A stretch of DNA of 64,000 nt from Ampelomyces quisqualis (lineage: Eukaryota > Ascomycota > Dothideomycetes > Pleosporales > Phaeosphaeriaceae), in assembly GCA_018398575.1 (NCBI GenBank), contig JAGTXZ010000014.1, positions 124,001 to 188,000 of the forward strand, in the 5' to 3' direction. Positions 1 through 10,549 of the stretch are shown here, piece by piece; the first letter of the stretch is position 1; every line of letters begins with the position of its first letter. The translations under genes were made by a program, and so were the position numbers. Below the pieces are notes generated by a model. The model was given only the letters and a program-made list of their open reading frames with translations, did not search any database and had not been told where the DNA came from.

Positions 1-500
1 GTGGTGGAGCGACCATGAAGAGATGGTCATTGTCGTGAGATATGGGAAAGGGGGAAGAAGTTTCCGTTGAAAGTTCGGTGACATGGGGACTCAGGAGGTC
101 CAACATAGTCAGAACTCTTTACGGAGTAAGATGAAAGCCAGTTCCAAGCCTGTGCACGGAGAGTGGCGCGTCTCCGGCTCCTGAGTCCTTGCACGATAAA
201 TGCGGCTCGGCGGCTTGGCGTCGCGCTAAAGCTCCCCAGCGCCATTCGTCATTCCATATGAACAACATTTCCATCACATTCATCGGGCGTCGTTCCTGCT
301 TCGCAACCATCCACACACCTTGCAAACACTGTCGCATTAGCCTTTCCAGCTAGGCCGCAGGTCGAACATCAGCGCCTACAACGCCCAATCACTTCTACAG
401 CTTAACCGCAGCCAACTTAGCCTCGTAAGCTCTATAACGCGCGCGAAGCTCGTGGACTTGCTGACACTATTCTCAGAGAGTCTCCTGACCATTCGCAACC
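1..500. other. Upstream spacer of PAB2
   Basis: No coding signal is supported here. The open frames on both strands are short, overlapping and have no recognisable motif. The segment probably holds the PAB2 promoter and leader. One copy of the recurrent octamer TACGGAGT lies at 120-127. Confidence 0.5.
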
Positions 501-1548
501 ATGTCTGACGTAGAAGCTGAGCAGAAGCGCGAGGAGGATGAGCGCCTCGATACCGCGGAAGACCCAAACGAAGAGGTACGACACGTTCCCTGTCTAGTAC
601 GCGCGCAAGGCTTGCCACGAACGAGGCGCCCACATACTGCGACAGCCTTCGTACAGATTAGCGCACTACTGGACTCGAGATACATGATGCCATGGTAGCT
701 GACTGGGCTCCACAGGAGGAGATCTCAGCAATGAGGCGACGTGTACAGGAGATGGAAGAAGAAGCGGCTAAGCTCCGTGAAATGCAGCAATCTCTTGACA
801 CTGAGCGACACGAAATGCGCGAAAGCAAAGAAGATGTCGACGCGAGGAGCGTTTTCGTCGGCAATGTGGACTATGGGGCCAGCCCAGAAGAGATCCAGGC
901 ACACTTCCAGAGCATTGGAAGCATCAACCGTGTCACCATCCTACTGGACAAGTTCACAGGACATCCTAAAGGGTTAGTACTAAGAGGAGGTTTTCTTTAA
1001 AGAGTCATGCGCAGCCACGTCTTTTGACACTCTAACCACCCAGCGGCGCGTCAAATGCTCGACCGCGCAATGAGTCGCTATCCCGCAGTCACAACTCTGA
1101 CGTCCGCGCACTCGTCTGCAAAGATGATCTTTCGCTACCTGGCAAGAGTTTGGCAGAAAGATCGGAACGCTAATGAGCGTATGCAGGTATGCGTATGTGG
1201 AGTTCACTGAACCCAGTCTGGTCAACGAAGCCCTGGTCCTTGACAACAGCCAGTTCCGCAGCCGGAACCTGAAGGTATGAGATCCGAAAGGTTGCGACCG
1301 TCACGGAAACTAAAGCAGTCTAGGTCGTACCCAAACGCACCAACCTTCCCGGCATGACACGAGGTGGACGCGGTGGAGGCCGAGGAGGCCCTCGCGGCGG
1401 TGGCGGCGGCGGATATGGCGGTCGTGGATCGCCATACGGTGGTCGCGGCGGTGGAGGCTACGGCGGCGGTGGCTACGTACCACGAGGAGGCGGCTACCGT
1501 GGCGGGTATCGTGGTCCCAGAGGAGGCTCAGGATACCGCCCGTACTAA
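501..1548 (+). CDS. PAB2: Poly(A)-binding RRM protein, Pab2/PABPN1-like
   Basis: Four exons give 214 aa: 501-575, 716-972, 1187-1274 and 1324-1548. Reading phase is kept at every GT...AG junction. The N-terminus is acidic. A coiled coil follows (about aa 30-65, rich in E, M, R and L), then one RRM with RNP2 SVFVGNVDYG near aa 70 and RNP1 ending YAYVEF, which is split by an intron. The C-terminal 60 residues are a Gly/Arg RGG tail ending in GYRPY. This order (acidic, coiled coil, single RRM, RGG tail) is that of nuclear Pab2/PABPN1. Those proteins bind poly(A) tails and take part in polyadenylation control and nuclear RNA turnover. The RGG tail is the expected target of arginine methylation, by family knowledge. 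It converges with UBC9. Confidence 0.88.
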
Positions 1549-2158
1549 GAGCGACGTGCGAGCTGACCTGAAGAACTAGACTTCGGTCCACTCATTCTTT
1601 GCTTGGGTTTCGGAGGAGCCGGCAAAGACAAAATTGAAGTTGGCATGAAGTGCGGGTGACGGGACGACACCTTCGGTCCTGGCTTTGGTGTATTAATATG
1701 AGAATCTGTACCATGAGGAAATCAGGCATACGTTCTTGACTTGTTGGAAAGCGGAACATTTCGTCCGTGATGCGAAAGTACGCTGCATTGGAATAGAATA
1801 GTAATCATTTCTACTTTGTTCTCCCTCTGGTTGAGTCGTAGAGGAGGCAGGTATCATGAGCTCCATAGAGGCTTCCGCTCCTTCTAATGATGACGCCTCT
1901 GAACGCCAAGTCATACCCAAACGGCGCGTAGAGTCCGCCGCCTTGTAATCCGTAAGAAAGAATTGCTCATGACTCCTCTGCTTTCCGCCCGCCATCGATC
2001 AGCCACTGCCCCACCCGCCACTGTCATTGATCCTCCCGTTCCAGCTTCCCAAGTTTCCAGTTCGTATATCTCAAAAGCTGGGGCACAGGGTCTACATGCA
2101 TCTTCCCATGATTAAGCATTTCCTCGTACGCATGCACCAGCTCACCCGCAGGCACCAC
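1549..2158. other. 3' spacer between convergent PAB2 and UBC9
   Basis: This holds the 3' regions of two convergent genes. A 100-residue minus-strand open frame at 1693-1995 has no family features and is not called. Confidence 0.5.
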
Positions 2159-2769
2159 CTATGGCGCAGGATTCTCCCTCACGATATTCTTGACTTTCTT
2201 CTCGTACGCCGTTCGATCCTTCTTGAAAAGGTTGAACGCATCAGCTTGCGCAGGGGACTCGGGGTTTGGCTCGTCGAGCAAGGACTGTATGCCCAGTAAT
2301 ATCTCCTTGATCGTGATCGCAGGTTTCCAACCTTCTTCTTCGTTGAGGATGGAGAGGCAGACGGTTCCTGAGGGGTAGACGTTGGGGTGGAAGAGCGGAG
2401 GTGTGAATTTGCCTGGTTGCGCAGATTGTCAGCATCTGTATTACGGCAAATCGAAGGGGAGGCGTCCCAGCGAAGATGTGGGTATCTTACATTTCGGGGG
2501 CTTGGTGGGATACTCATCTGGGAAGGTCACTTCTAGCTTGAAGAGGCCGCCTTCCCAGATTGTCTTTTCCTTGCCTGGTACGCCGCAGTCCCATTTCTTC
2601 AGGTCCATCATGCCGTTTGCGCCGCGTATGGGTTTCGCGAAGAAGCCGAAGGGGTGGTCGCGTCGCCATTGTTTTCTAAGAACGCGTTAGCGTATCGCCG
2701 TCGAAGCTACCAGCTTTGAGATATATACCGCTCCTCAGACAGCCGGTTCATGCATAGTGTGCCGGACAT
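2159..2769 (-). CDS. UBC9: SUMO-conjugating enzyme E2 Ubc9
   Basis: Three exons (2769-2729, 2675-2491, 2412-2159) give 159 aa, the usual Ubc9 length. The E2 fold is complete. The N-terminal helix contains LSEERKQWRRDHPFGF, typical of Ubc9. The active-site region is HPNVYPSGTVCLSI, with the thioester cysteine at C94. The C-terminal half contains the NPESPAQADA motif. The enzyme accepts SUMO from the E1 and passes it to lysines of target proteins, mainly in the nucleus. Both introns sit at conserved coding positions, and the first exon is only 41 nt. It is divergent from PEX19 across a 453-bp shared upstream region. Confidence 0.96.
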
Positions 2770-3222
2770 TTTGCTATCGTGTAAGGCTGGATGCGCCCAA
2801 ATCCAAGGTTGTTGCAGTGCAGCCGGGGTTGATGAGCGAAAGTAAAGTGTGGTACTCTGCGGTAAGTTGCAGCGACGTGCTTATATAGGTGGGTGATGGG
2901 AGTGCGGTGAAAGTGAGAGATAGCTGGGTCAAACTTTGGCAATGCGAGGTAAAGTCGATCGGCGCACGTGATGCAACCTTTTATTGCGGCTGCCAGCGCG
3001 CTGGGTGAGTGGGCGAGGCTAGAACGCCAGGCGCCAGGCGGCAAGCGTGAGCCCCGCGCTAAGGCTTGCCCCGCTAATCGCTGCTGGTGACGGGCCGAGG
3101 CTGACGACGGTCGGCCTGCAACGCTGCATAACCTACAGCTAGATTGTTTGATCGTCTGCTGTCTTGTGACTCCCTGGCATCTATTCTTCCCTATTCAACC
3201 TTGAGGGCCTGGAATAAACACG
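2770..3222. promoter_or_regulatory. Shared upstream region of UBC9 and PEX19
   Basis: This 453-bp gap separates the divergent start codons of UBC9 (-) and PEX19 (+), so it must hold both promoters. It includes a direct repeat, gccaggcgccaggcggcaag, around 3028-3047. No specific factor site is claimed. Confidence 0.5.
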
Positions 3223-4258
3223 ATGGCGGACGTGCCGGTGAAGGAAGAGCAGGATCCCTCCAAAGCAGCTGTTGCGCCAGGCCCGCCGGCAGAGATCGCT
3301 TCTGACCCCGAAGAGGATGATCTGTCAGACTTGGACGATGTCCTAGACGATTTCGCAAACACAAAGCTCGACTCCAAAGCTCCAGCAGCATCCATCTCCA
3401 AGCCACAAGATGCATCCGCATCAGCACCCTCCGCCTCTGGCCCAGGCAGGCCAGAAGACACATCGCCCGCGGAACTGATGATGGAAGACCAGGATGCATT
3501 TGCAAAACAACTGCAGCAAGAGATGGAGCAGCTCCTCGGCCAAGGCGATTTCGGCAAGCAATTCGAAAACATCATGAAGGAAATGAGCCAGGAAATCGGC
3601 GCAAACCCGCTCGCTGCTGACCCACCGCCAAAGTCCCAGGACTCTGGCAAAGTCAAGGAAGAACCAAGCGCAGAGTCCGCTGCCAAGGCAGAGAAGAACT
3701 TCCAAGAAACCATCAAGAAAACCATGGAGCGCATGCAAAACTCAGGCGACGCCGCTGGAGCCGCTGCCGCATCTTCCAGCCAGGACGACGTGTTAGCGCA
3801 AATGCTCGCTTCGATGGGTGAAGGCGGATTCGGGGGCGACGGCAACGACGAGGATTTCAGCAAGATATTGATGGGCATGATGGAGCAGTTGACGAACCGG
3901 GAGATCTTGTACGAGCCGATGAAAGAGCTAAATGACAAGTTTCCCAAGTGGATGGAGGGAAACAGTAGCAAGGTCGAAGCCGATGATTTGAAACGGTACC
4001 AGGAGCAACAAGTACTCGTCAAGGAGATCACAGAGCGGTTCGAGAGGAAAGGCTACAGCGACAACAATGCGGGTGATCGGGAATATATCGTTGGGAGGAT
4101 GCAAAAGGCGTGTATTACTTCTTGTTCATGAAATGTTTCAGGTTGCTAACGTGCTGTAGATGCAAGCTGCTGGGTCGCCGCCCCCGGACCTCGTTGGTGA
4201 TATGAACGCGGCGCAGGAAGTATTACAGGATATGGACCAAGGTTGCCCAACTCAATAG
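3223..4258 (+). CDS. PEX19: Peroxin-19, peroxisomal membrane protein chaperone
   Basis: Two exons (3223-4107, 4160-4258) give 327 aa. The acidic N-terminus (EEDDLSDLDDVLDDF) is the Pex3-binding end. The C-terminal half is the helical Pex19 domain that binds membrane-protein targeting signals, including REILYEPMKELNDKFPKWM. The protein ends in CPTQ, a CaaX box for farnesylation. Pex19 binds newly made peroxisomal membrane proteins in the cytosol and docks on Pex3. The last join matters: reading across RMQK to MQAAGSPPPDL, as in fungal orthologues, requires an intron that starts GC (4108) and ends AG (4159), with a GCTAAC branch site. A GT donor 2 nt later breaks the frame. Without splicing the protein would stop after ACITSCS and lose the CaaX box. 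Confidence 0.93.
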
Positions 4259-4420
4259 TTACTGTGAATGAAAACCGGTGCGCCTTGCCTTTTTCCGATA
4301 CCCCAGTTTACATACCATATTTCTACAAAGGTCATTGCCTTACGCCGGACAAGTGTGTCGTTGCGAATGTGCTCGGAACTTGAGATCCCACTTCATAATA
4401 TATGAGAATTTTGTGACTCC

Positions 4421-5163
4421 TCAACTGTCGGTCATGTCCATATCCATCGCATGCGCGTCTTGATATCTTGAGCTTCGCTGTGATGCTTCATGATGGCAGT
4501 GCTGGTCGTGGGCAGTGGTGCATTCTATGAACAGTTGATCGTAGTCCTCGTCATCGCTGCCGAAATGCTGTGACATAGCGTCATTCTCTTGATCCTGTTG
4601 TTCCATGGCCGCGATCAATTGTTGCAACTCGTATTCCTCCTGTGCGGCGACATAATCCGCTTCAGTCATTTCTTGTGAGGATTGAGGGGTAGGTTCCGTC
4701 CATTCAGATAGGGGCGTGTTTTCAACCATTTCGTCAACCATCTCATCCTCTTCCGGTGGTGCTTGACGTGCCTTCTCGGCTTCCCAGCGTTTGCGCTCGG
4801 ATACAAAGTCAAGTTGTTGGATCTACAGATCGTTAGTACCCAACGTGGTGCCGCGGTTGTCGGATCGCATACCTGTTCACCTCGTGCCTTCCATTTCTTG
4901 TCCTCGCGTCCATTCTGCACGCGCCTGAAGAACATGTCCCTCCTCCGCTTTGTTGCCGCGTCGCGCGTCTGCATCACCGGGTTCGGTTTGTACGCGCGCT
5001 GAGGTGTAGGCGACTTCTTTTCGCTCGAATGGGGAGCCATGCCGAAGTCGAGCAGGCGTGACGCGACATTCGCGGATCGTTCTGACAGTGGCGACGATCT
5101 TGGTGGCGTATATGGGGAGTAGTACTGCTGTTGTGGCGGCATGAAGGAGCTTGTGAGCAGCAT
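4421..5163 (-). CDS. Conserved fungal hypothetical protein, acidic C-terminus
   Basis: Two exons (5163-4873, 4822-4421) give 230 aa. The methionine at 5142 (MPPQQQYYSPYTPP) is an equally likely start. The N-terminus is rich in Pro, Tyr and Ser (SPLSERSANVASRLLDFGM). A basic stretch follows (TKRRRDMFFRRV), then a charged helix through the exon join (KWKARGEQ, then IQQLDFVSERKRWEAEKARQ). The C-terminal third is very acidic and Gln-rich (SDDEDYDQLF, HAMDMDMTDS). I recall similar uncharacterised proteins across filamentous ascomycetes but no function. The basic/acidic layout suggests a nuclear protein, which is inference only. The intron is 50 nt. The gene converges with PEX19, only 162 bp apart. 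Confidence 0.8.
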
Positions 5164-6051
5164 GTTGTGCAGATAACTCGAGTCGAGGTATGAGGATAGT
5201 GAATGCGTGAGATTGCGAGCGTGTTGTGGTGGGCTTTGATGTTGGGAGGGGTTGGGAGGAAAGGATGATGCGCACTTCGCGAAACGCGTGGAAGGCGCGC
5301 TAGTGGGGTGCTATCGATAGGTAATACAACATCACGTGCGCGAAGATGATCCACCTGTATGGATGCATTCCCAAGATCGCCTCGGGGCCATGACACAATC
5401 ATTTATCAGCAATGGAGTATCGGAGATGGACAAGACTGCTCGCGATCCCAGCAACGTACTAGCCGATCTCACGAACACCAGACCGTTGACGTACACATAC
5501 GATACAGCAGGATAGAGCTCTGCGTCTCTCCGCCACTTGCAATACACGGTGCAAAGAAATCAGCTGCTCAAATCATATCTCATGGCCATTATGCAAACTT
5601 GGAGAACATAGCTGCACGAGTTGGTATTTGCGATTGAAGGACAATAACACAATTCTACTGGACTATGCTGCGACGATCGTGAAGCGGACGTGAAAAGAAA
5701 AGGGAAGCAGATTGCAATTGAGTGTTGAAACTAAGCTAAATGCAATGACTAAACAGGAAGACTAAAAACAAAGATAAACTGTAAAATTCGATGCGAGGAC
5801 TAAGCAGAAGGTCAAGTGTAAGGAATCAGCAACACAAAAGGCAAAAACTGGAAACGAGGACTGCGAAAGGAGAACTGTAAAGGACTGTGAAGGACTGAAG
5901 AAAGATCGAGAAGGACTGCGGTAGGACCGCGAAAGAACGGGAGTGAAGATCGGAAAACCAACCGAAACTATGAAACAAGGTAAAGCTGGTACATCATTCC
6001 AAACTCACCCTGACCATTTGCGTGAGGATAAATCTTGACACGCTGTCGGCT
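5164..6051. other. Spacer with a purine-rich imperfect repeat
   Basis: No gene is supported. From about 5690 to 5960 the plus strand is strongly purine-rich and poor in T, with loosely repeated AAGGACTG-like words (aaaggactg, gaaggactg, gaggactg). It lies just downstream of the minus-strand kinase stop, so it could be a pyrimidine-rich 3' untranslated region of that gene or a decayed minisatellite. Confidence 0.55.
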
Positions 6052-7440
6052 TTACAGCAAGTTAGCAGCTGCGGTGGCAGTGATGCGACTCCCAGGATCC
6101 GTCTCTAACATCTTGCGTATGATTCCGACCTCCCTGCGCCGTTTCTCGTTTTTAATTGTTTCGAGCTTAGAAAGGCTTTGCGTGACTGCATCGAGGAGGA
6201 TACCAGGCTCACCCAGTTGGCAGAAGTCTTCGCTATTCCCTTCCTCGATCTTTTCGCGGAACTTTTTAAGCGCTGCTAAACCATCAGTGTACCAAATGAG
6301 AAGCTCAAGGAAAACGCATCCCAAGGACCAGACATCGTGCTTACGAGAGGTTGGCTTGCCATCTCTCGCTTCGGGCGGGCAGTACGTTGGATTGCCTCGC
6401 CTTGTATTCCTTGGGCTACCATTGGGCGTACTCGAATTGAACTCTTTGACGCTCGAACAACCCCAGTCAGTGATTTTGAACATCACACTAGGTTGACTGT
6501 GGACAAGTATGTTATCAGGGTTGATGTCGTGGTGTGTGATACTGAACTTGGGCACGCTACCGGTACCGGTAGTGTGAACGTCTCTCAAAGCTGTGACAAG
6601 ACCATGCATTTGTTGCGACAACCATTCTTGGTCCTGACCCTCGGATAAGCTCTTAGCTCCACCGCTGTTGGCTTCCATGTATTTTTCCAAATTACCGCTG
6701 TCGGCTCGTTCGGCAATCAAATACAGCTTACCCTTGAATATGAAGCCGGAGTGTATACCCGCAATATGAGGATGCTGTAGGACAGTCGTTCCATCGAATC
6801 CCTGGAGGGTGATATGTTCTCCGTGATTTTCTCTTGGGTTGGCAATAATCTTCAGCGCAAAAGGCATTGTAAGCCCTGGAATCTGCTGGTCACCCATGAT
6901 CTCGGCGTTGAAAACTTCACCCTCAGCGCCTCTGCCCAGTGGATTGCCCTCTGTCAGATATTGGATCGGAATGGGTATCTCGTCTGAAAAGGACGCATCG
7001 AATTCTCCCTCGGTAAAGTGGGGAACCAGGAAGAGCCTTTGGGCATTGATGAAGGTTTCGATATTCTTCTGGGAGAAGCTCGCTGGGAAATTTCCAGGCA
7101 CAAGAGGAAGATCTTTGTCGAGAGCATCCCCGACCTTCGCAAGAATATCACTGAGCATTTCTGGTGGTAATGAACCCCAGATAAAGGTTGCGAAAATGCG
7201 TTTAGCGCCATTCATAAACTTACCTACGGCGGAAGATCTCTCTTCGTTTTTCAATGTCGTCGAAAGGAGGATCTGATCAATAATTTGGTGGTCCGCGACC
7301 TTTCCGAAGGCACTCTCGGGTAGGAATCGCATTTTATCGTCTCCAAAATCGGCCGTTATCAACCTGGTCTTGATTTCATCGCGTATAAGTTCGCAGCACG
7401 CAGCACTATCATTCGGAATTTTCCCAAAGATCGTAGACAT
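6052..7440 (-). CDS. Lineage-expanded fungal protein kinase
   Basis: This is a single-exon gene of 462 aa. Residues 1-160 form the N-terminal region seen in a large Pezizomycotina kinase family (FMNGAKRIFATFIWG near aa 75-89, LVPHFTEGEFD near aa 138). The kinase domain fills aa 165-462. It has a glycine loop LGRGAEGEV, the ATP lysine in FALKII (K197), the catalytic loop HHDINPDN (D305), DWG in place of DFG (D325) and PPE in place of APE (355-357). All core residues are present except the catalytic-loop lysine, replaced by Asn (N307), so activity is plausible but not certain. Such kinases are numerous and variable in Dothideomycetes and their substrates are unknown. It is the first gene of the accessory block and points the same way as the CorA-like genes. 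Confidence 0.88.
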   Translation of the reverse strand: MSTIFGKIPNDSAACCELIRDEIKTRLITADFGDDKMRFLPESAFGKVADHQIIDQILLSTTLKNEERSSAVGKFMNGAKRIFATFIWGSLPPEMLSDILAKVGDALDKDLPLVPGNFPASFSQKNIETFINAQRLFLVPHFTEGEFDASFSDEIPIPIQYLTEGNPLGRGAEGEVFNAEIMGDQQIPGLTMPFALKIIANPRENHGEHITLQGFDGTTVLQHPHIAGIHSGFIFKGKLYLIAERADSGNLEKYMEANSGGAKSLSEGQDQEWLSQQMHGLVTALRDVHTTGTGSVPKFSITHHDINPDNILVHSQPSVMFKITDWGCSSVKEFNSSTPNGSPRNTRRGNPTYCPPEARDGKPTSRKHDVWSLGCVFLELLIWYTDGLAALKKFREKIEEGNSEDFCQLGEPGILLDAVTQSLSKLETIKNEKRRREVGIIRKMLETDPGSRITATAAANLL

Positions 7441-7771
7441 GGTTTACGGAGAAGAGCTTTGCAGTCTGTAGTGGCGAAACTACAATCTGTCCGGCAATAC
7501 TTAGATTCTTCCAATGTGCAGCAGATATCTATACCTCTCAGTTGCTTGCTACATATATCATGGGCATGTTCAATCCAGCTTTGCTAATCATCACGAGTAT
7601 TGGAGCATGACCTTTCCCCAGGCATACGCATGACCACATACATCGAAGGATGAAGAGACAAGCGCTGGCAAATATATGCGTGATCGCGAACAACGCCGTG
7701 GTGCCGAGAAAAGAGAGGTTTTTACATTGCCGTCTGACATATCCCGTCACTGTTCACGAACTCCAATTCAA
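7441..7771. other. Spacer between kinase and CorA-like gene A
   Basis: This is the upstream region of the kinase and 3' region of the next gene. I see no coding signal beyond short chance frames. Confidence 0.5.
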
Positions 7772-9729
7772 TCAGCGAGGCAGTTCTCGCCGCACTCTCA
7801 GCAAATCCAGCATCTTGACACGCTCCTTAAAGCCAACTGCCTGACTAGTCCTTCTGGAAACAAACAGGTCAAAGATCGTCCCAAAGTGCGACCATGTATA
7901 CCATACCAGGATAGTGAAGAGTGTAAGTGGAATTGAGACTGCAAAGAAAAGCCACGCATTCTCCATATACTCGATACTGTGTCCGCCGTCTGCAACTTCT
8001 CTTTGATCAACGAACTGCGTGGAATAAAAGCTCTGTAAGCGATCAGCGTGAAACTATGGGCGACACGGTCAAGGGGTATTTACCGAGACCACAGTGCAGG
8101 GTAGATATATCAACGTAATGATCGTGAGAATTCTAACGCTCGTGGAGTCACGACTACTCTTCTCGGCAAGTTGGCGCATCATAGTATTTTCTTCATATGC
8201 CTCTTTTTCAAGGTTTTGGAGTGCAGACATTTGCTGGTCCAAGTTATAGCCAGTCTGACGTTCCAGAAGAGAGGAGATCTTTGGGCAGAAGTCATTAGTC
8301 TACACACAGAGAGACAGGATACTGCGACAAACCAGTGCCCTCGTGTTTTGGGCTTTGGCGAGCATAGCCTCTGCTTTCTTCCGAGAGTGAGTCACTTCCC
8401 TCTGTTTCTCTTTCAGCGCATAGAGTGTTGTGTCCAGTTTCGCTGGTGGACGTGCTGCTGGGTCACTCTGTGGATCAGATTCCCCGTTGGCGATCAAATG
8501 TGACTTGTGCATGTCGACAAAAGTCTCGAGCGTGTCAAGGGTAGAGTCGAGACACAGTTCCACATCGGAGATGTTATCTTCGATGTTCTTCAACTGCTGG
8601 TAATCATCCAGTTCTACGGTAACAAAAGCTTCAGGATCGTCTTCCTTACCAATCATCGTTGCAACTGCTTTATCTGCCTATACTGTGATGAGTCGAAACT
8701 CAGACTGGTAAGATAACCGTTACTTACTACTTCTGTTGCCTCGTCCAGGAGATGGGCCAAGTATGGTCTCCAGGACGCAATGGCCACATCTAGGAACATA
8801 ATATGAAGCTCGAAAGGATGCGCTGTCTTCAGGTCTGGTTCGCCCTCAAGATATTTGTCGAGGGAGTATTCAGTTCGCTGCGATGCACCGACGAGAAACC
8901 ACGTAGAGCAAGGATTGTTGTCATGTGGCACAAACTTGTGATAGACAGTGTACTGTCGCAGCGACCATGGCGGCCTGCCTTCTCTGTTTGTGAATTCCAC
9001 ATAACGAATGCCGTAAGCACATTCTAGAGATATTCAGCTCGTGGAAAAATGGACGAAACGGATAAACTGTACCATAGCCGCGATCTGGGATGGGCTTGAA
9101 ACGTATCGGTGGCGGTGCGATCTCGGATTCACCCGTTTTCCATTGAAAATCCTGCACGTATTCTCCGAACTTGGGAAACAATGCACAACCATTTACCAAA
9201 TCCTGGAATATGGATCTTGTTATCAAAAGGCGACTGAGTGAATTTCGTTGGCGGACATAGCTAAGTCACGTCAGCAATGTCGTCCTGAACCCAGTAGTGA
9301 TTGCTCACAAAACTCTAAAGTCGCTTTTTGTGACCTGATAACTGTCAGACCGTGATAATTTCCCTCGAAAATGCTTACTTGAAGGAACGAAATCAAATGT
9401 TCGAGGTTGATGTCGATGCTCTGCAGCCGTAGGGGTGGTCTAACATCTTCAACATGAAGAGACACAGGCGCGAACTCAGGACCCACGTTCGCATCATGCC
9501 TAATTTCTTTTTCAGGTGGATGTTCTTGGTTTGTGGAATCTGCGTTGTAATCTGGTAGTTCTTGCTTGCCATAAGGAGACAGGTCCTGCGCGGATAGGCA
9601 TCGAGCCTCGAGCCTGGCTTTACTGTAGTCCTTTTCAAAAACAAGTGGTGCGCAACGCTCGAAATACTCGTCCGCAACCACAGAGCGCTCGTGCTGTAGG
9701 CTATTGACGAATTGTTGTGTTGCAGACAT
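7772..9729 (-). CDS. CorA-like membrane protein A (intact paralogue)
   Basis: Seven exons give 553 aa: 9729-9379, 9334-9309 (26 nt), 9260-9073, 9023-8728, 8677-8333, 8278-8084 and 8032-7772, all phases consistent. The soluble part carries marks I associate with a fungal CorA-like family: SIDINLEHLISFLQ before the micro-exon, YVRQRNSLSR after it, then GIRYVEFTNREGRPPWSLRQ and YTVYHKF, then a long helical region (ELCLDSTLDTLETF, KAEAMLAKAQNTRAL). Two C-terminal transmembrane helices follow, about aa 449-467 and 494-513, with a short loop between and a basic tail. This matches the two-helix end of CorA-type channels, but the CorA GMN signature is not seen, so metal transport is unproven. It is the only intact copy of three tandem paralogues. 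Confidence 0.82.
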
Positions 9730-10244
9730 TTTGGTGTATTGGGGAAAGCTGGTGGTAGTGGGAGTGTTGAAGACATTGAGGATCGAGGGGCACATGAGCA
9801 GTATCGGTACCAGTAGGCTGAGCACTGTTCCACGACATGATATGGCTCACCGGACGACTGTTTTGAGCACAAGACTCAGAATTCTGCAATCCTAATACAC
9901 CTGACAATGTGGACCAAGTATCAATCCTGTATCAGGAGTAGAATTTCCTCTTCTAGCGACATCTGCATTGAGTTCGTGTATGCTCGCACCTATTTTAATC
10001 CGAGCTCTGGTGATGCAATTTTGATTTGAGTGTGATCGCACGACAGTATACAGGGAATATTGAGAGTAGTGTGTCGGGACGTTGCATCCTGTACAGCGTA
10101 CGTGGACTATCGTCTTGGAGCAACAAGTGCGCCACGTCGAACAGGAGTACGACGTTTCATGCTACGTATAAAGCGCACTCGCTTCAAAATAAATAAAGGA
10201 ATTAAAATCACCAGCAAAGAAGAATAAGGCCATCGAGCAGCGTC
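9730..10244. promoter_or_regulatory. Shared upstream region of gene A and the 65-aa gene
   Basis: These 515 bp lie between the divergent starts of CorA-like gene A (-) and the small plus-strand gene, so they should contain both promoters. No coding motif was recognised. Confidence 0.4.
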
Positions 10245-10549
10245 ATGGAACTACAAAAGATCCCTAACCGCTACTTGGACCGCATCAGACTTGAGCAGCT
10301 TTGTACGAAGGAGTTTGGAGAAGGAAAATTCAAGATCTGCGTCCGTACTCGTTTCCAAAATGCAAAGCATCAGTGCTCGCTAACAAGTGCGTCAGTACAA
10401 GAACGTCAGTAAGGCATGGCACTTGGAAGTGCCTCGACAACTCACCGAGGTACGTGACTTGAGGTGCTATAGACTGCTGGGGGGGGGGGGGTGGTTCTGA
10501 CCACATTAAATAGGATGAATTGGACTTTTGCGACAATGCAAAGAAGTGA
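10245..10549 (+). CDS. Small three-exon gene, 65 aa
   Basis: Three exons (10245-10344, 10388-10449, 10514-10549) give 65 aa. All junctions are GT...AG, and phase is kept through both introns (100, 62 and 36 nt). The first intron has a GCTAAC branch site, and the second contains a run of 13 G. The product starts MELQKIPNRYLDRIRLEQLC, continues FGEGKFKICV, then WHLEVPRQLTEDELDF, and ends NAKK. The pattern (IP.RY..R..LE..C...FG, then W...VPR.LT..E) resembles a short domain I remember from uncharacterised Dothideomycete proteins, a weak recollection. No signal peptide or membrane segment is seen. It is encoded opposite the CorA-like genes and sits between A and B. The function is unknown. Confidence 0.6.

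Noticed and set aside
1693..1995. 100-codon minus-strand frame between PAB2 and UBC9
   Set aside because: Lies in the shared 3' region of two convergent genes and shows no family feature.
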